From NCBI GenBank assembly GCA_022574115.1, contig JACZSS010000161.1, positions 1-6,526 of the forward strand: a DNA stretch of 6,526 bases. The letters are read 5' to 3'. Below, in pieces: positions 1 through 5,077 of the stretch (its first letter is position 1; each line of letters opens with the position of its first letter). The stretch is from Candidatus Heimdallarchaeota archaeon. Lineage in GTDB: Archaea; Asgardarchaeota; Heimdallarchaeia; Heimdallarchaeales; Kariarchaeaceae. The translations under genes were made by a program, and so were the position numbers. The notes below the pieces were generated by a model that was not told where the DNA came from, did not search any database, and worked only from the letters and a program-made list of their open reading frames with translations.

Positions 1-970
1 GTTGTTCACCTAGGGTTAGTGCAGCCTCAACTCGGATTCCAAGCTGCCTACAGAGATCAATAAGCGAGTGGGCAAAATTGATTGCATCACTGCGGTCTGG
101 CATTTTGCTTCCCAATCCGGTGGGAATATCAAAAACGAGGTAGTCTACACCCATCGCTAGTTTAGTTGACACTATCGAAGCTAACATCTGATCTGGGGGA
201 TCTATGCCAAGTTGCCGTTTCACATCGATTACAATATTATCAAGTGGAGATAAATTAAGAGGAGCATTCCACACAATCATGCCTCTGGCCTTTGGCGCTA
301 ATTCAGAAATTTCGTCTGGTGAAAAAGAAACATTGGCTAGAACTTCCATTGTATCTGCTGTTCCTGAAGGCGAAGTGATTGCTCGAGACGAGGTCTTAGG
401 AATCAGTAATCCGGCAGCAGCCACAATTGAAACAATTATTGGTGTGATCTTGTTCCCAGGTATACCACCGATGCTATGCTTATCATAAGTTGGCTCATTA
501 AAGTTGAATTCAGTACCTTCAGCAGCCATCGACTGGGTGATTTCAACCAACTCTGAACTACTGTATCCTTGAAATTGTGATACCAGAGCAAATGATGCAA
601 CTTCTAAGCTGGTGTATTTTCGGCGTGAAATATCTGAAACAAGAGCTCTTACGTCATTATTACTCCAAGGTGTTCCTTGAACCTTCTTCTTTATCAAATC
701 ATATGATTGAGGAACTCTTCTTGCCAAAAGTGTCACGAGTGCATCATTTCGTACACCAAGCAAGTTTGCATCCTTTTCCGAAATTCCGATAATGTCGTCC
801 TCGATAAAGCCTTGTACAACAACAGGTGAGGCAACAAGTTCATTTTGATCGTATTTCAAGGTCACAATTTCTGTATGCCTCAATCTTAATTTAGAAGCCG
901 TAGCAACGGAAAACATTACCACAGGTTCTATCGATCTTATATCTAAGATCTTTACTTTAATTGTAATCAT
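1..970 (-). CDS. deoA: AMP phosphorylase, N-terminal 323 residues (runs off left edge)
   Basis: Read by hand on the minus strand from the ATG at 970-968, the frame stays open to base 2 and is cut by the window edge. The archaeal family is about 500 residues, so roughly the last third is missing. Archaeal AMP phosphorylases convert AMP and phosphate to adenine and ribose-1,5-bisphosphate, which R15P isomerase and type III RuBisCO can use; the enzyme is cytosolic. Residues 1-85 form the extra N-terminal domain that archaeal members have and bacterial thymidine phosphorylases lack. After it come KHSIGGIPGNK (164-174), PKTSSRAITSPSGTADTMEV (191-210), the substrate and phosphate-binding core of the family, and DIPTGLGSK (281-289). 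The sequence ends at TLGEQ, just before the expected QP..GP segment. An in-frame TGA lies 3 bases upstream of the ATG (976-974), so this start is the only ATG possible. A thymidine phosphorylase activity is less likely because of the N-terminal domain. Confidence 0.93.
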   Translation of the reverse strand, partial: MITIKVKILDIRSIEPVVMFSVATASKLRLRHTEIVTLKYDQNELVASPVVVQGFIEDDIIGISEKDANLLGVRNDALVTLLARRVPQSYDLIKKKVQGTPWSNNDVRALVSDISRRKYTSLEVASFALVSQFQGYSSSELVEITQSMAAEGTEFNFNEPTYDKHSIGGIPGNKITPIIVSIVAAAGLLIPKTSSRAITSPSGTADTMEVLANVSFSPDEISELAPKARGMIVWNAPLNLSPLDNIVIDVKRQLGIDPPDQMLASIVSTKLAMGVDYLVFDIPTGLGSKMPDRSDAINFAHSLIDLCRQLGIRVEAALTLGEQ

Positions 971-1009
971 GTTTCAGCCAACTATTATGTACCTAGTCGC
1001 ATTTAAGGC

Positions 1010-1032
1010 TAAGTATTAAAAAATTATTTTTT
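1010..1032 (-). promoter_or_regulatory. Possible TATA-type promoter of the AMP phosphorylase gene
   Basis: On the minus strand an A-rich stretch is followed by TTTTTTAATA, about 45 bases upstream of the AMP phosphorylase ATG. This resembles an archaeal BRE plus TATA box; transcription would start about 25 bases further on, giving a leader of roughly 20 bases. No Shine-Dalgarno match is seen before the ATG. The region is AT-rich, so chance matches are common and this is only a likely position. Confidence 0.3.
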
Positions 1033-1060
1033 GAACCGCTTGCCAGATAAAAATCAATCT

Positions 1061-1089
1061 ATTATTTATTCTAAGCGAGAATAAATAAT
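1061..1089 (-). terminator. Perfect 12-bp hairpin, possible terminator of the degV remnant
   Basis: ATTATTTATTCT (1061-1072) and AGAATAAATAAT (1078-1089) are exact reverse complements around a 5-base loop (AAGCG). On the minus strand the hairpin covers the last codons and TAG stop of the DegV remnant, and a run of five T follows about nine bases later (ATTTTTAT). That arrangement resembles a terminator placed between the remnant and the promoter of the AMP phosphorylase gene. The stem is almost entirely A/T, and archaea usually terminate on T-tracts without needing a hairpin, so the role is uncertain although the inverted repeat itself is certain. Confidence 0.4.
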
Positions 1090-1509
1090 GCCCCTCGACC
1101 TGTGTGTACGCCAATTAAAATCCCGATTTCATATATTCCGACGATGAGAATCAATTATTTTTTCGTCGATCTCATCAACCATCCCTGAGCCTATGTTTGC
1201 AGAATTAATTGTACCAGATAATTCATGGGATAAATGAATTGGCAATATAGTTATTACTCCCTCTCCTTTTAATTTCTCATAGACGTCCATGAAATCTTGG
1301 GCACATGGTTGGGAGGTTTTCGGAAAATTCCGTTGAGTAGCTTTTTCGGCCACATCCCGAAATTTCATCGTACCGATATCTGAATTGGTGTAGGTTTCAA
1401 TTCTAAGCAATCCTTGCGATATAAGATCTTCAACTCTGTTGTCTTTATCAAATTTCGGTATTTTATTTGCCTTTGAATAAGGTATAGCTAAATAGATGCT
1501 CAGCAGCCA
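1071..1509 (-). pseudogene. DegV-family (fatty-acid-binding) gene remnant with internal deletion
   Basis: DegV/FakB proteins are about 280 residues and bind a fatty acid between two domains. The minus strand here keeps pieces of one. The frame is open from about 1509 (a TAA lies just upstream at 1517-1515) down to a TGA at 1131-1129. It contains IGTMKFRD, then FPKTSQPCAQDFMDVYEKLK, the family's TSQP motif, then ILPIHLSHELSGTINSA, the S..LSGT motif, and finally IIDSH, matching the start of the next strand. Directly at the TGA, but one base shifted, the family's C-terminal signature appears: EIGILIGVHTGRGALFILA and a TAG at 1073-1071. About 150 residues that normally lie between these two parts are absent. 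The N-terminal V.DS.. motif and an ATG are also missing; the only possible starts are TTG or similar. I read this as a dead gene with an internal deletion, truncated 5' end and frameshift. The 5' boundary is approximate. Confidence 0.75.
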
Positions 1510-1541
1510 GTAAGATTATTATTTCATACGAATCACATTTC

Positions 1542-1580
1542 TCCATATATTAGGCAAGTGCCATATCGATCGATTGATAT
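1542..1580 (+). promoter_or_regulatory. Likely promoter region of the rpl18a operon with an inverted repeat
   Basis: CCATATATTAG (1543-1553) is the best TATA-like element ahead of rpl18a, about 55 bases before its ATG. A start of transcription about 25 bases downstream would fall near 1574. That point lies inside an 18-base inverted repeat, ATATCGATC/GATTGATAT (1563-1580), with one mismatch, whose core ATCGATCGAT is a perfect palindrome. Such a site over a transcription start could be an operator. No Shine-Dalgarno sequence precedes the ATG at 1604. The TATA assignment is weak; the inverted repeat is directly visible. Confidence 0.35.
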
Positions 1581-1603
1581 AGAGAACCTCGTATCAAACA
1601 ACT

Positions 1604-1873
1604 ATGCCTAGTAATGTGAAAATATTTAGAGCGAAAGGGTATTTTCGAAAGAATAAATCAAACTTTCAGTTTACCAGTGAGTTCAGAGCTCTTGAAGTTA
1701 AGCACGGACTAGAAAAACTTTATTCAGAGCTTGGGAGTAGACATCGTCTGAAGCGTACAGAGATTTTTATTGATAAAAAAGACGGGATCAAAGAAATCAC
1801 TGCCGACGAAGCAATTTTTTCGATTTCAACTCAAATGGATGAACCTGATTTTGAAATACAAATCGACAACTAA
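1604..1873 (+). CDS. rpl18a: Large-subunit ribosomal protein L18Ae/LX (eL20)
   Basis: This 89-residue protein is the archaeal LX/L20A protein, a component of the 50S ribosomal subunit. The start MPSNVKIFRAKGYFRK matches the family's first strand, and FRALEVKHGLEKLYSELGSRHRLKR (27-51) contains its most typical stretch (YSELGSRHR..R, 40-51). Archaeal members are often near 77 residues; the extra length here is a C-terminal acidic tail (MDEPDFEIQIDN, 78-89). The ATG at 1604 fits the family's N-terminus, so no other start is needed. It is the first gene of a plus-strand cluster, with pfdA 9 bases downstream; LX followed by prefoldin alpha and FtsY is a recurring archaeal gene order. The match is by motif recall, not alignment, but is strong. 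Confidence 0.93.
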   Translation: MPSNVKIFRAKGYFRKNKSNFQFTSEFRALEVKHGLEKLYSELGSRHRLKRTEIFIDKKDGIKEITADEAIFSISTQMDEPDFEIQIDN

Positions 1874-1882
1874 TCCATTAAA

Positions 1883-2296
1883 ATGCAATCTGATCAGTCT
1901 TCCTTGAATGAATACTACTCACAATATCAATCAACGGTCAATCAACTAAAGGCCTTAACTACTCAACAATCGCAGGTGTTTACTGCTATTCAAGAACTTG
2001 AACATAATATTACTACTATTGTGGGATTACAAAGTAAACGGGAATCCCAGGACGTTATGATCCCAATGGGTGGGATATTGCATGTTAAAGCAGAGTTAAT
2101 AGACTCCGAAAAAATTTTAGTTAATATTGGTTCAGATGTGATAGTCCCCCTAAAATACGATGAGGCTAAGAGCTACATTGAGACGCGGGTGGTAGAGATG
2201 CGAGAGATAAACAACCGAATGAATGATGATATGGTCCGACTAGAAGGACTTGCGTCACAGTTGCAGTCTCAAATGGACCAGTTTCAGAAGGAATAA
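1883..2296 (+). CDS. pfdA: Prefoldin alpha subunit
   Basis: Prefoldin is a cytosolic jellyfish-shaped hexamer (two alpha, four beta subunits) that captures unfolded proteins and passes them to the group II chaperonin. This 137-residue protein has the full alpha-subunit layout. A first coiled-coil helix (about 7-51, rich in Gln, Leu and Glu) leads into a beta-hairpin region (58-92) containing MIPMGGILHVKAEL and KILVNIGSDVIVPL, which form the assembly barrel in the family. A second coiled-coil helix follows (93-137). The length is normal. It lies between rpl18a (9-base gap) and ftsY (2-base gap), so it is almost certainly cotranscribed with them. The beta subunit is not in the window. No clear ribosome-binding site precedes the ATG. 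Confidence 0.93.
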   Translation: MQSDQSSLNEYYSQYQSTVNQLKALTTQQSQVFTAIQELEHNITTIVGLQSKRESQDVMIPMGGILHVKAELIDSEKILVNIGSDVIVPLKYDEAKSYIETRVVEMREINNRMNDDMVRLEGLASQLQSQMDQFQKE

Positions 2297-2301
2297 TTGT
2301 G
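2287..2301 (+). promoter_or_regulatory. Shine-Dalgarno-like site and GTG start of ftsY
   Basis: AGAAGGA lies about 6 bases before the GTG at 2299, inside the last codons of pfdA. It supports GTG as the ftsY start, as does the MFGKLQKGFSRF N-terminus, which is typical of FtsY. This is the only Shine-Dalgarno-like site I could find in the cluster; the two-base gap to the pfdA stop suggests translational coupling. Confidence 0.5.
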
Positions 2302-3213
2302 TTTGGCAAATTGCAAAAGGGTTTCTCCAGATTTATCAAAAAAATTAAAATCAAGGAATTGTCTGAAAAAGATCTCAAACCAATTGTTGACGATCTTATC
2401 AACCTGATGATTGAAAATGAAATTGGTCATGAATCAGCAGAAATAATTGGTAAAGAACTAATTGCACAATTAATTTCCATTGAACATACCAGATTTAAAA
2501 CAGCCAAGCCACTTGTCAGAGAAGCTCTTAGAAATTCGATTGCTAAAATACTTGAAGTTGATGAAAGTAGACAAGTAAACCTTTTTGAAATGATCGAAGA
2601 AGCTAAGTCAGAAGGGAGACCTTTCATTATATGTATATTGGGAATCAACGGAACAGGTAAAACTACAACAATCGCAAAATTAACCAAACTGTTTCAAAAT
2701 AAAAACTATTCAGTTGTTTTAGCTGCAGGAGACACATATCGATCTGGCAGTATTCAACAGCTTGGTAAACACGCGGATAACTTGGGTGTAAGGATGATCG
2801 CCCATGATTATGGTGGGGATCCAGCAGCTGTTGCAATAGATGCAATCGATCATGCCGAGGCAAAAAACATTGATATTGTATTAATTGATACCGCCGGGAG
2901 AATGCAAAATAATATCAACTTGATTCGAGAACTTGAGAAGATCATCCGGCTATCTGAACCAGATTTACGTATATTTATCGGTGATTCGTTAGCAGGAAAT
3001 GACGTAATTCGCCAAGTTAAGCAATTTGACAAAGATGTCGGAATTGACGGAATAATCATGACTAAAGTTGATGCAGATGTGAAGGGTGGAGCGGTGATTA
3101 CTGTAACCCACGCTGCAAACCGACCTGTTCTCTATGTCGGAAATGGGCAGGGATATGACCACCTGGTAGAATTTGATCCTAATTTAATTGTAAATCAGGT
3201 AATACCTAATTAG
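2299..3213 (+). CDS. ftsY: Signal recognition particle receptor FtsY (SRP GTPase)
   Basis: FtsY sits at the inner face of the cell membrane and docks ribosome-SRP complexes so that membrane and secreted proteins enter the Sec channel. The 304-residue protein begins with a GTG codon and a short basic amphipathic stretch (1-19), without the long acidic A domain of many bacterial FtsY proteins. The N domain is about 20-95. The G domain carries the P-loop GINGTGKT (115-122), DTYRSGSI (145-152, usually DTFRAGA), DTAGR (197-201), GDSLAGNDV (228-236), TKVDADVKGGA (255-265) and GNGQGYDHLVEFDP (281-294). The last two and GD.LAGND distinguish FtsY from its homologue SRP54 (Ffh), which also has a methionine-rich M domain absent here. 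It follows pfdA by 2 bases and precedes dtdA by 8. All catalytic motifs are intact, so it should be functional. Confidence 0.97.
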   Translation: MFGKLQKGFSRFIKKIKIKELSEKDLKPIVDDLINLMIENEIGHESAEIIGKELIAQLISIEHTRFKTAKPLVREALRNSIAKILEVDESRQVNLFEMIEEAKSEGRPFIICILGINGTGKTTTIAKLTKLFQNKNYSVVLAAGDTYRSGSIQQLGKHADNLGVRMIAHDYGGDPAAVAIDAIDHAEAKNIDIVLIDTAGRMQNNINLIRELEKIIRLSEPDLRIFIGDSLAGNDVIRQVKQFDKDVGIDGIIMTKVDADVKGGAVITVTHAANRPVLYVGNGQGYDHLVEFDPNLIVNQVIPN

Positions 3214-3221
3214 AGCTATTA

Positions 3222-4091
3222 ATGTCTTCTAAAATCCACTCAGATTACTTGATTATTGTATCCAAGCAAGATCAAGCCGGAATGAATATAAAATCGTTTC
3301 TCATCAAGAGAAAAAGATTTGATCGAGTAACCACATTTGTACCTGAAGAGGGTTGGCCTGAGAAAGAATATACTCTGGAAAAGTTTGAAAACACCTTGCT
3401 TTTGACGTTAGAACACCCGCAAATTTATTCAGACTACCTTATTGATTACATCGATACGCAACTTATCATCTTCGCATCAAAGCATTTCTCTGCAGCTGGA
3501 CAGAAGGCTTTGCTGGTTCACACTACTGGGGTCTGGGGAACAGACATATCTCATGGTGGCAGAGCAAAAGAACTTGCATTGGCTCCGAGTCTAGCATTAA
3601 CTCACAGTTATTTCCTGATTAAGGAAAAACAAAAAGAATATGATCTCTACGATTATTGGGTGGGACTAGAAGCCACCCATCATGGACCGACGGCACTGAG
3701 ATCACCGGCTATGTTTATTGAAACTGGTGGATCGGAAATTGAGTGGAACGATTTGAAAGCCTGTGAACTGCTTGCAGATGTAATTTTAGATCTTATTTCA
3801 GACCTGTCATCTGGTTTAGAAGAAACTTTACCCGCTATGATTGGCATCGGTGGTGGTCATTATGCTCCAACATTTATCCGTAGACTGGATGCTAAAAAAT
3901 ACCTACTTGGGCACATTGCCCCAAAATTTGTTCACCAGGAGCTTGATAACGATCTACTCAGACAAGCCTGGGATAAAACTATTGCAACAAATAAAATTTT
4001 CCTCATAGATAAAAAAGGTACAAAAGGTGTCGAACGTAGACGAATCATAGAAATTCTAGACCGCCTTGAATTGCCTTGGACTTACTCTTGA
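3222..4091 (+). CDS. dtdA: D-aminoacyl-tRNA deacylase, archaeal/plant GEK1 type
   Basis: DtdA hydrolyses D-aminoacyl-tRNAs, recycling tRNA and keeping D-amino acids out of proteins; it is a zinc-dependent cytosolic enzyme found in archaea and plants (GEK1) and unrelated to bacterial DtdB/Dtd. The 289-residue protein shows the family's landmarks in order: DYLIIVSKQDQAGMNIK (8-24), VHTTGVWGTDISHGGRAKEL (99-118), the likely metal and substrate site EATHHGPT (150-157), IETGGSEIEW (166-175), and GIGGGHYAPTF (208-218). The histidines of these motifs (H100, H153, H154, H213) are all present. Length is slightly above the usual 250-280. It is the last gene of the rpl18a-pfdA-ftsY cluster, 8 bases after ftsY, which suits a translation quality-control role. 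The gene ends at TGA 4089-4091. Confidence 0.93.
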   Translation: MSSKIHSDYLIIVSKQDQAGMNIKSFLIKRKRFDRVTTFVPEEGWPEKEYTLEKFENTLLLTLEHPQIYSDYLIDYIDTQLIIFASKHFSAAGQKALLVHTTGVWGTDISHGGRAKELALAPSLALTHSYFLIKEKQKEYDLYDYWVGLEATHHGPTALRSPAMFIETGGSEIEWNDLKACELLADVILDLISDLSSGLEETLPAMIGIGGGHYAPTFIRRLDAKKYLLGHIAPKFVHQELDNDLLRQAWDKTIATNKIFLIDKKGTKGVERRRIIEILDRLELPWTYS

Positions 4092-4164
4092 AATATCGAG
4101 TCTAAGTAAATGCAAAACGGATTGAACTGAAAAACCCCTTAAGAGAGACTGAACTTATAATATT

Positions 4165-4317
4165 GTGGGGAATATTCTTACGTTTATTTTCTTGGTCGTT
4201 TTATTCTCTACAACCTTTATCGTCACAATAGCTTACTTCATCAAGTTGTCATTAGAATTTCCTAGTCTCTTATTTGTAAAACTGGGTCACAAGGAATCAA
4301 TCGAGAGACGACTATAA
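4165..4317 (+). CDS. Possible 50-residue single-span membrane protein
   Basis: A GTG at 4165 opens a 50-codon frame ending at TAA 4315-4317. The product begins MGNILTFIFLVVLFSTTFIV and continues TIAYFIK, giving a clear hydrophobic span at about residues 4-26. After it come a second moderately hydrophobic stretch (29-40) and a charged tail GHKESIERRL (41-50). A hydrophobic helix followed by a basic end suggests a tail facing the cytoplasm. An in-frame TGA at 4150-4152 leaves GTG 4165 as the best start; no ATG is available and there is no Shine-Dalgarno site, although TTATAAT just upstream is TATA-like. I recognise no family. AT-rich spacer DNA easily yields hydrophobic short frames, so chance is a serious alternative. 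Confidence 0.35.
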   Translation: MGNILTFIFLVVLFSTTFIVTIAYFIKLSLEFPSLLFVKLGHKESIERRL

Positions 4318-4493
4318 AATAAAGTCTTAGGAGTATATGCTATTATCTTTCCAAATCCCATAAATCCTAAAATTAGCTCATTTCTGAAAGTTTAAGAAAT
4401 TTTTATGGCTAATCTTAACGATTTTAGCGACACTCTCAGAATTCAAAAACGGTTGTCTAAAACAGATAGGCAATAAAATCGTATTGAAAGTCG

Positions 4494-4516
4494 TTAATTA
4501 AGCTTCGAGAAATTAA
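4494..4516 (-). terminator. AT-rich hairpin just after the ppiA stop, possible terminator
   Basis: TTAATT (4494-4499) pairs with AATTAA (4511-4516) across an 11-base interval that contains a further small CT/AG pairing. It begins directly at the stop codon of the cyclophilin gene on the minus strand and is followed there by a T-containing stretch (GATTTTATT). The position is right for ending the GNAT-cca-ppiA transcript, but the stem is weak and made only of A and T. Confidence 0.28.
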
Positions 4517-5071
4517 TTAGATCTTCTTAAGCTCACGGGCCTCTGTTTTGGAGTCGACTTCGGTAATTTCAACAGTGAAATTGTCGCCCTTTTGAATGGA
4601 ATCCAAATCTTGTAAATTGTCAGTTACTTTACCAAATACAGTGTGATCCTTGTCCAGGTGTGCCGTTTGTTGTCTAGATAACACAATAAAAAATTGACTA
4701 CCACCGGTATTTCTGCCAGCATGTGCCATACTCAACATACCTTTATCGTGAAATTGTTTTTCTCCATCAAGTTCGCATTTGATCTTGTATCCTGGACCGC
4801 CAGAACCGGTATAGGTTGGATCTCCTCCTTGAATTACAAATCCCGGTAAAACTCGGTGAAAAATCCCCTCCTTATATCCCTTATAATCTCCTTGAGCTAG
4901 TTGGACAAAATTTTTGACTGTGTTAGGTGCTTCAGTGTCATATAATTCAAACGGAAAATCTCCCCGTTTTGTATGAAACACTCCTTTTGAAACCATAAGT
5001 CTGTCTTTTTGACGTTGCTTTTTGACTGCTTCGATGGCACCTTCCATATATTTTTCGAATACTAGATTCAT
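4517..5071 (-). CDS. ppiA: Cyclophilin-type peptidyl-prolyl cis-trans isomerase
   Basis: Cyclophilins speed up cis-trans isomerisation of peptide bonds before proline and assist folding. The 184-residue protein has a full cyclophilin domain from about residue 27 to 172. Using human CypA numbering, key active-site residues are present: R55 as R73 and F60 as F78 in FHRVLPGFVIQGGD (71-84), Q63 as Q81, A101 as A116 in LSMAHAGRNTGGSQFFI (113-129), F113 as F128, and H126 as H143. W121, the cyclosporin contact, is replaced by His138 (TAHLDKDH), as happens in several other cyclophilins. A basic, probably helical extension (1-26, KKQRQKDR) precedes the domain; no signal peptide or membrane span is seen, so it should be cytosolic. 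Starts at Met9 or Met26 are possible, but ATG 5071 lies 6 bases after the cca stop, as expected in an operon. It is the last gene of the minus-strand cluster. Confidence 0.95.
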   Translation of the reverse strand: MNLVFEKYMEGAIEAVKKQRQKDRLMVSKGVFHTKRGDFPFELYDTEAPNTVKNFVQLAQGDYKGYKEGIFHRVLPGFVIQGGDPTYTGSGGPGYKIKCELDGEKQFHDKGMLSMAHAGRNTGGSQFFIVLSRQQTAHLDKDHTVFGKVTDNLQDLDSIQKGDNFTVEITEVDSKTEARELKKI

Positions 5072-5077
5072 TTGTAA

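Larger units (their letters stand above)
4092..4516. other. Convergent intergenic region between dtdA and ppiA
   Basis: These 425 bases separate the plus-strand cluster from the minus-strand cluster. They hold one plausible small gene (4165-4317, listed separately). T-tracts near 4184-4208 could end transcription from dtdA. A weak hairpin ATTTCT (4380-4385)/AGAAAT (4395-4400) runs into a run of T and could be a second plus-strand terminator. Another AT-rich hairpin lies at 4494-4516. I see no tRNA cloverleaf, no repeats and no recognisable remnant of a larger gene. Confidence 0.5.

Noticed and set aside
204..488. Open plus-strand frame of 94 codons
   Set aside because: It is the antisense shadow of the AMP phosphorylase gene, whose conserved motifs lie on the minus strand here.
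577..792. Open plus-strand frame of 71 codons
   Set aside because: Also antisense to AMP phosphorylase (residues about 60-131); no family features.
2166..3059. Four minus-strand frames of 66-86 codons across pfdA and ftsY
   Set aside because: They lie opposite intact, motif-rich genes and their products look like antisense translation.
4080..4107. Imperfect hairpin ACTTACTC/GAGTCTAAGT over the dtdA stop codon
   Set aside because: Needs a 2-base bulge and a 10-base loop, has a weak stem and no following T-run; not supported as a terminator.
4405..4476. ATG-started frame of 23 codons (MANLNDFSDTLRIQKRLSK...)
   Set aside because: Too short, hydrophilic without any recognisable motif, and no convincing ribosome-binding site.
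4436..4480. Stretch that at first glance resembled part of a tRNA (CGGTTGTCTAAAACAGATAGG)
   Set aside because: No acceptor stem, T-arm GTTC sequence or cloverleaf can be formed around it.
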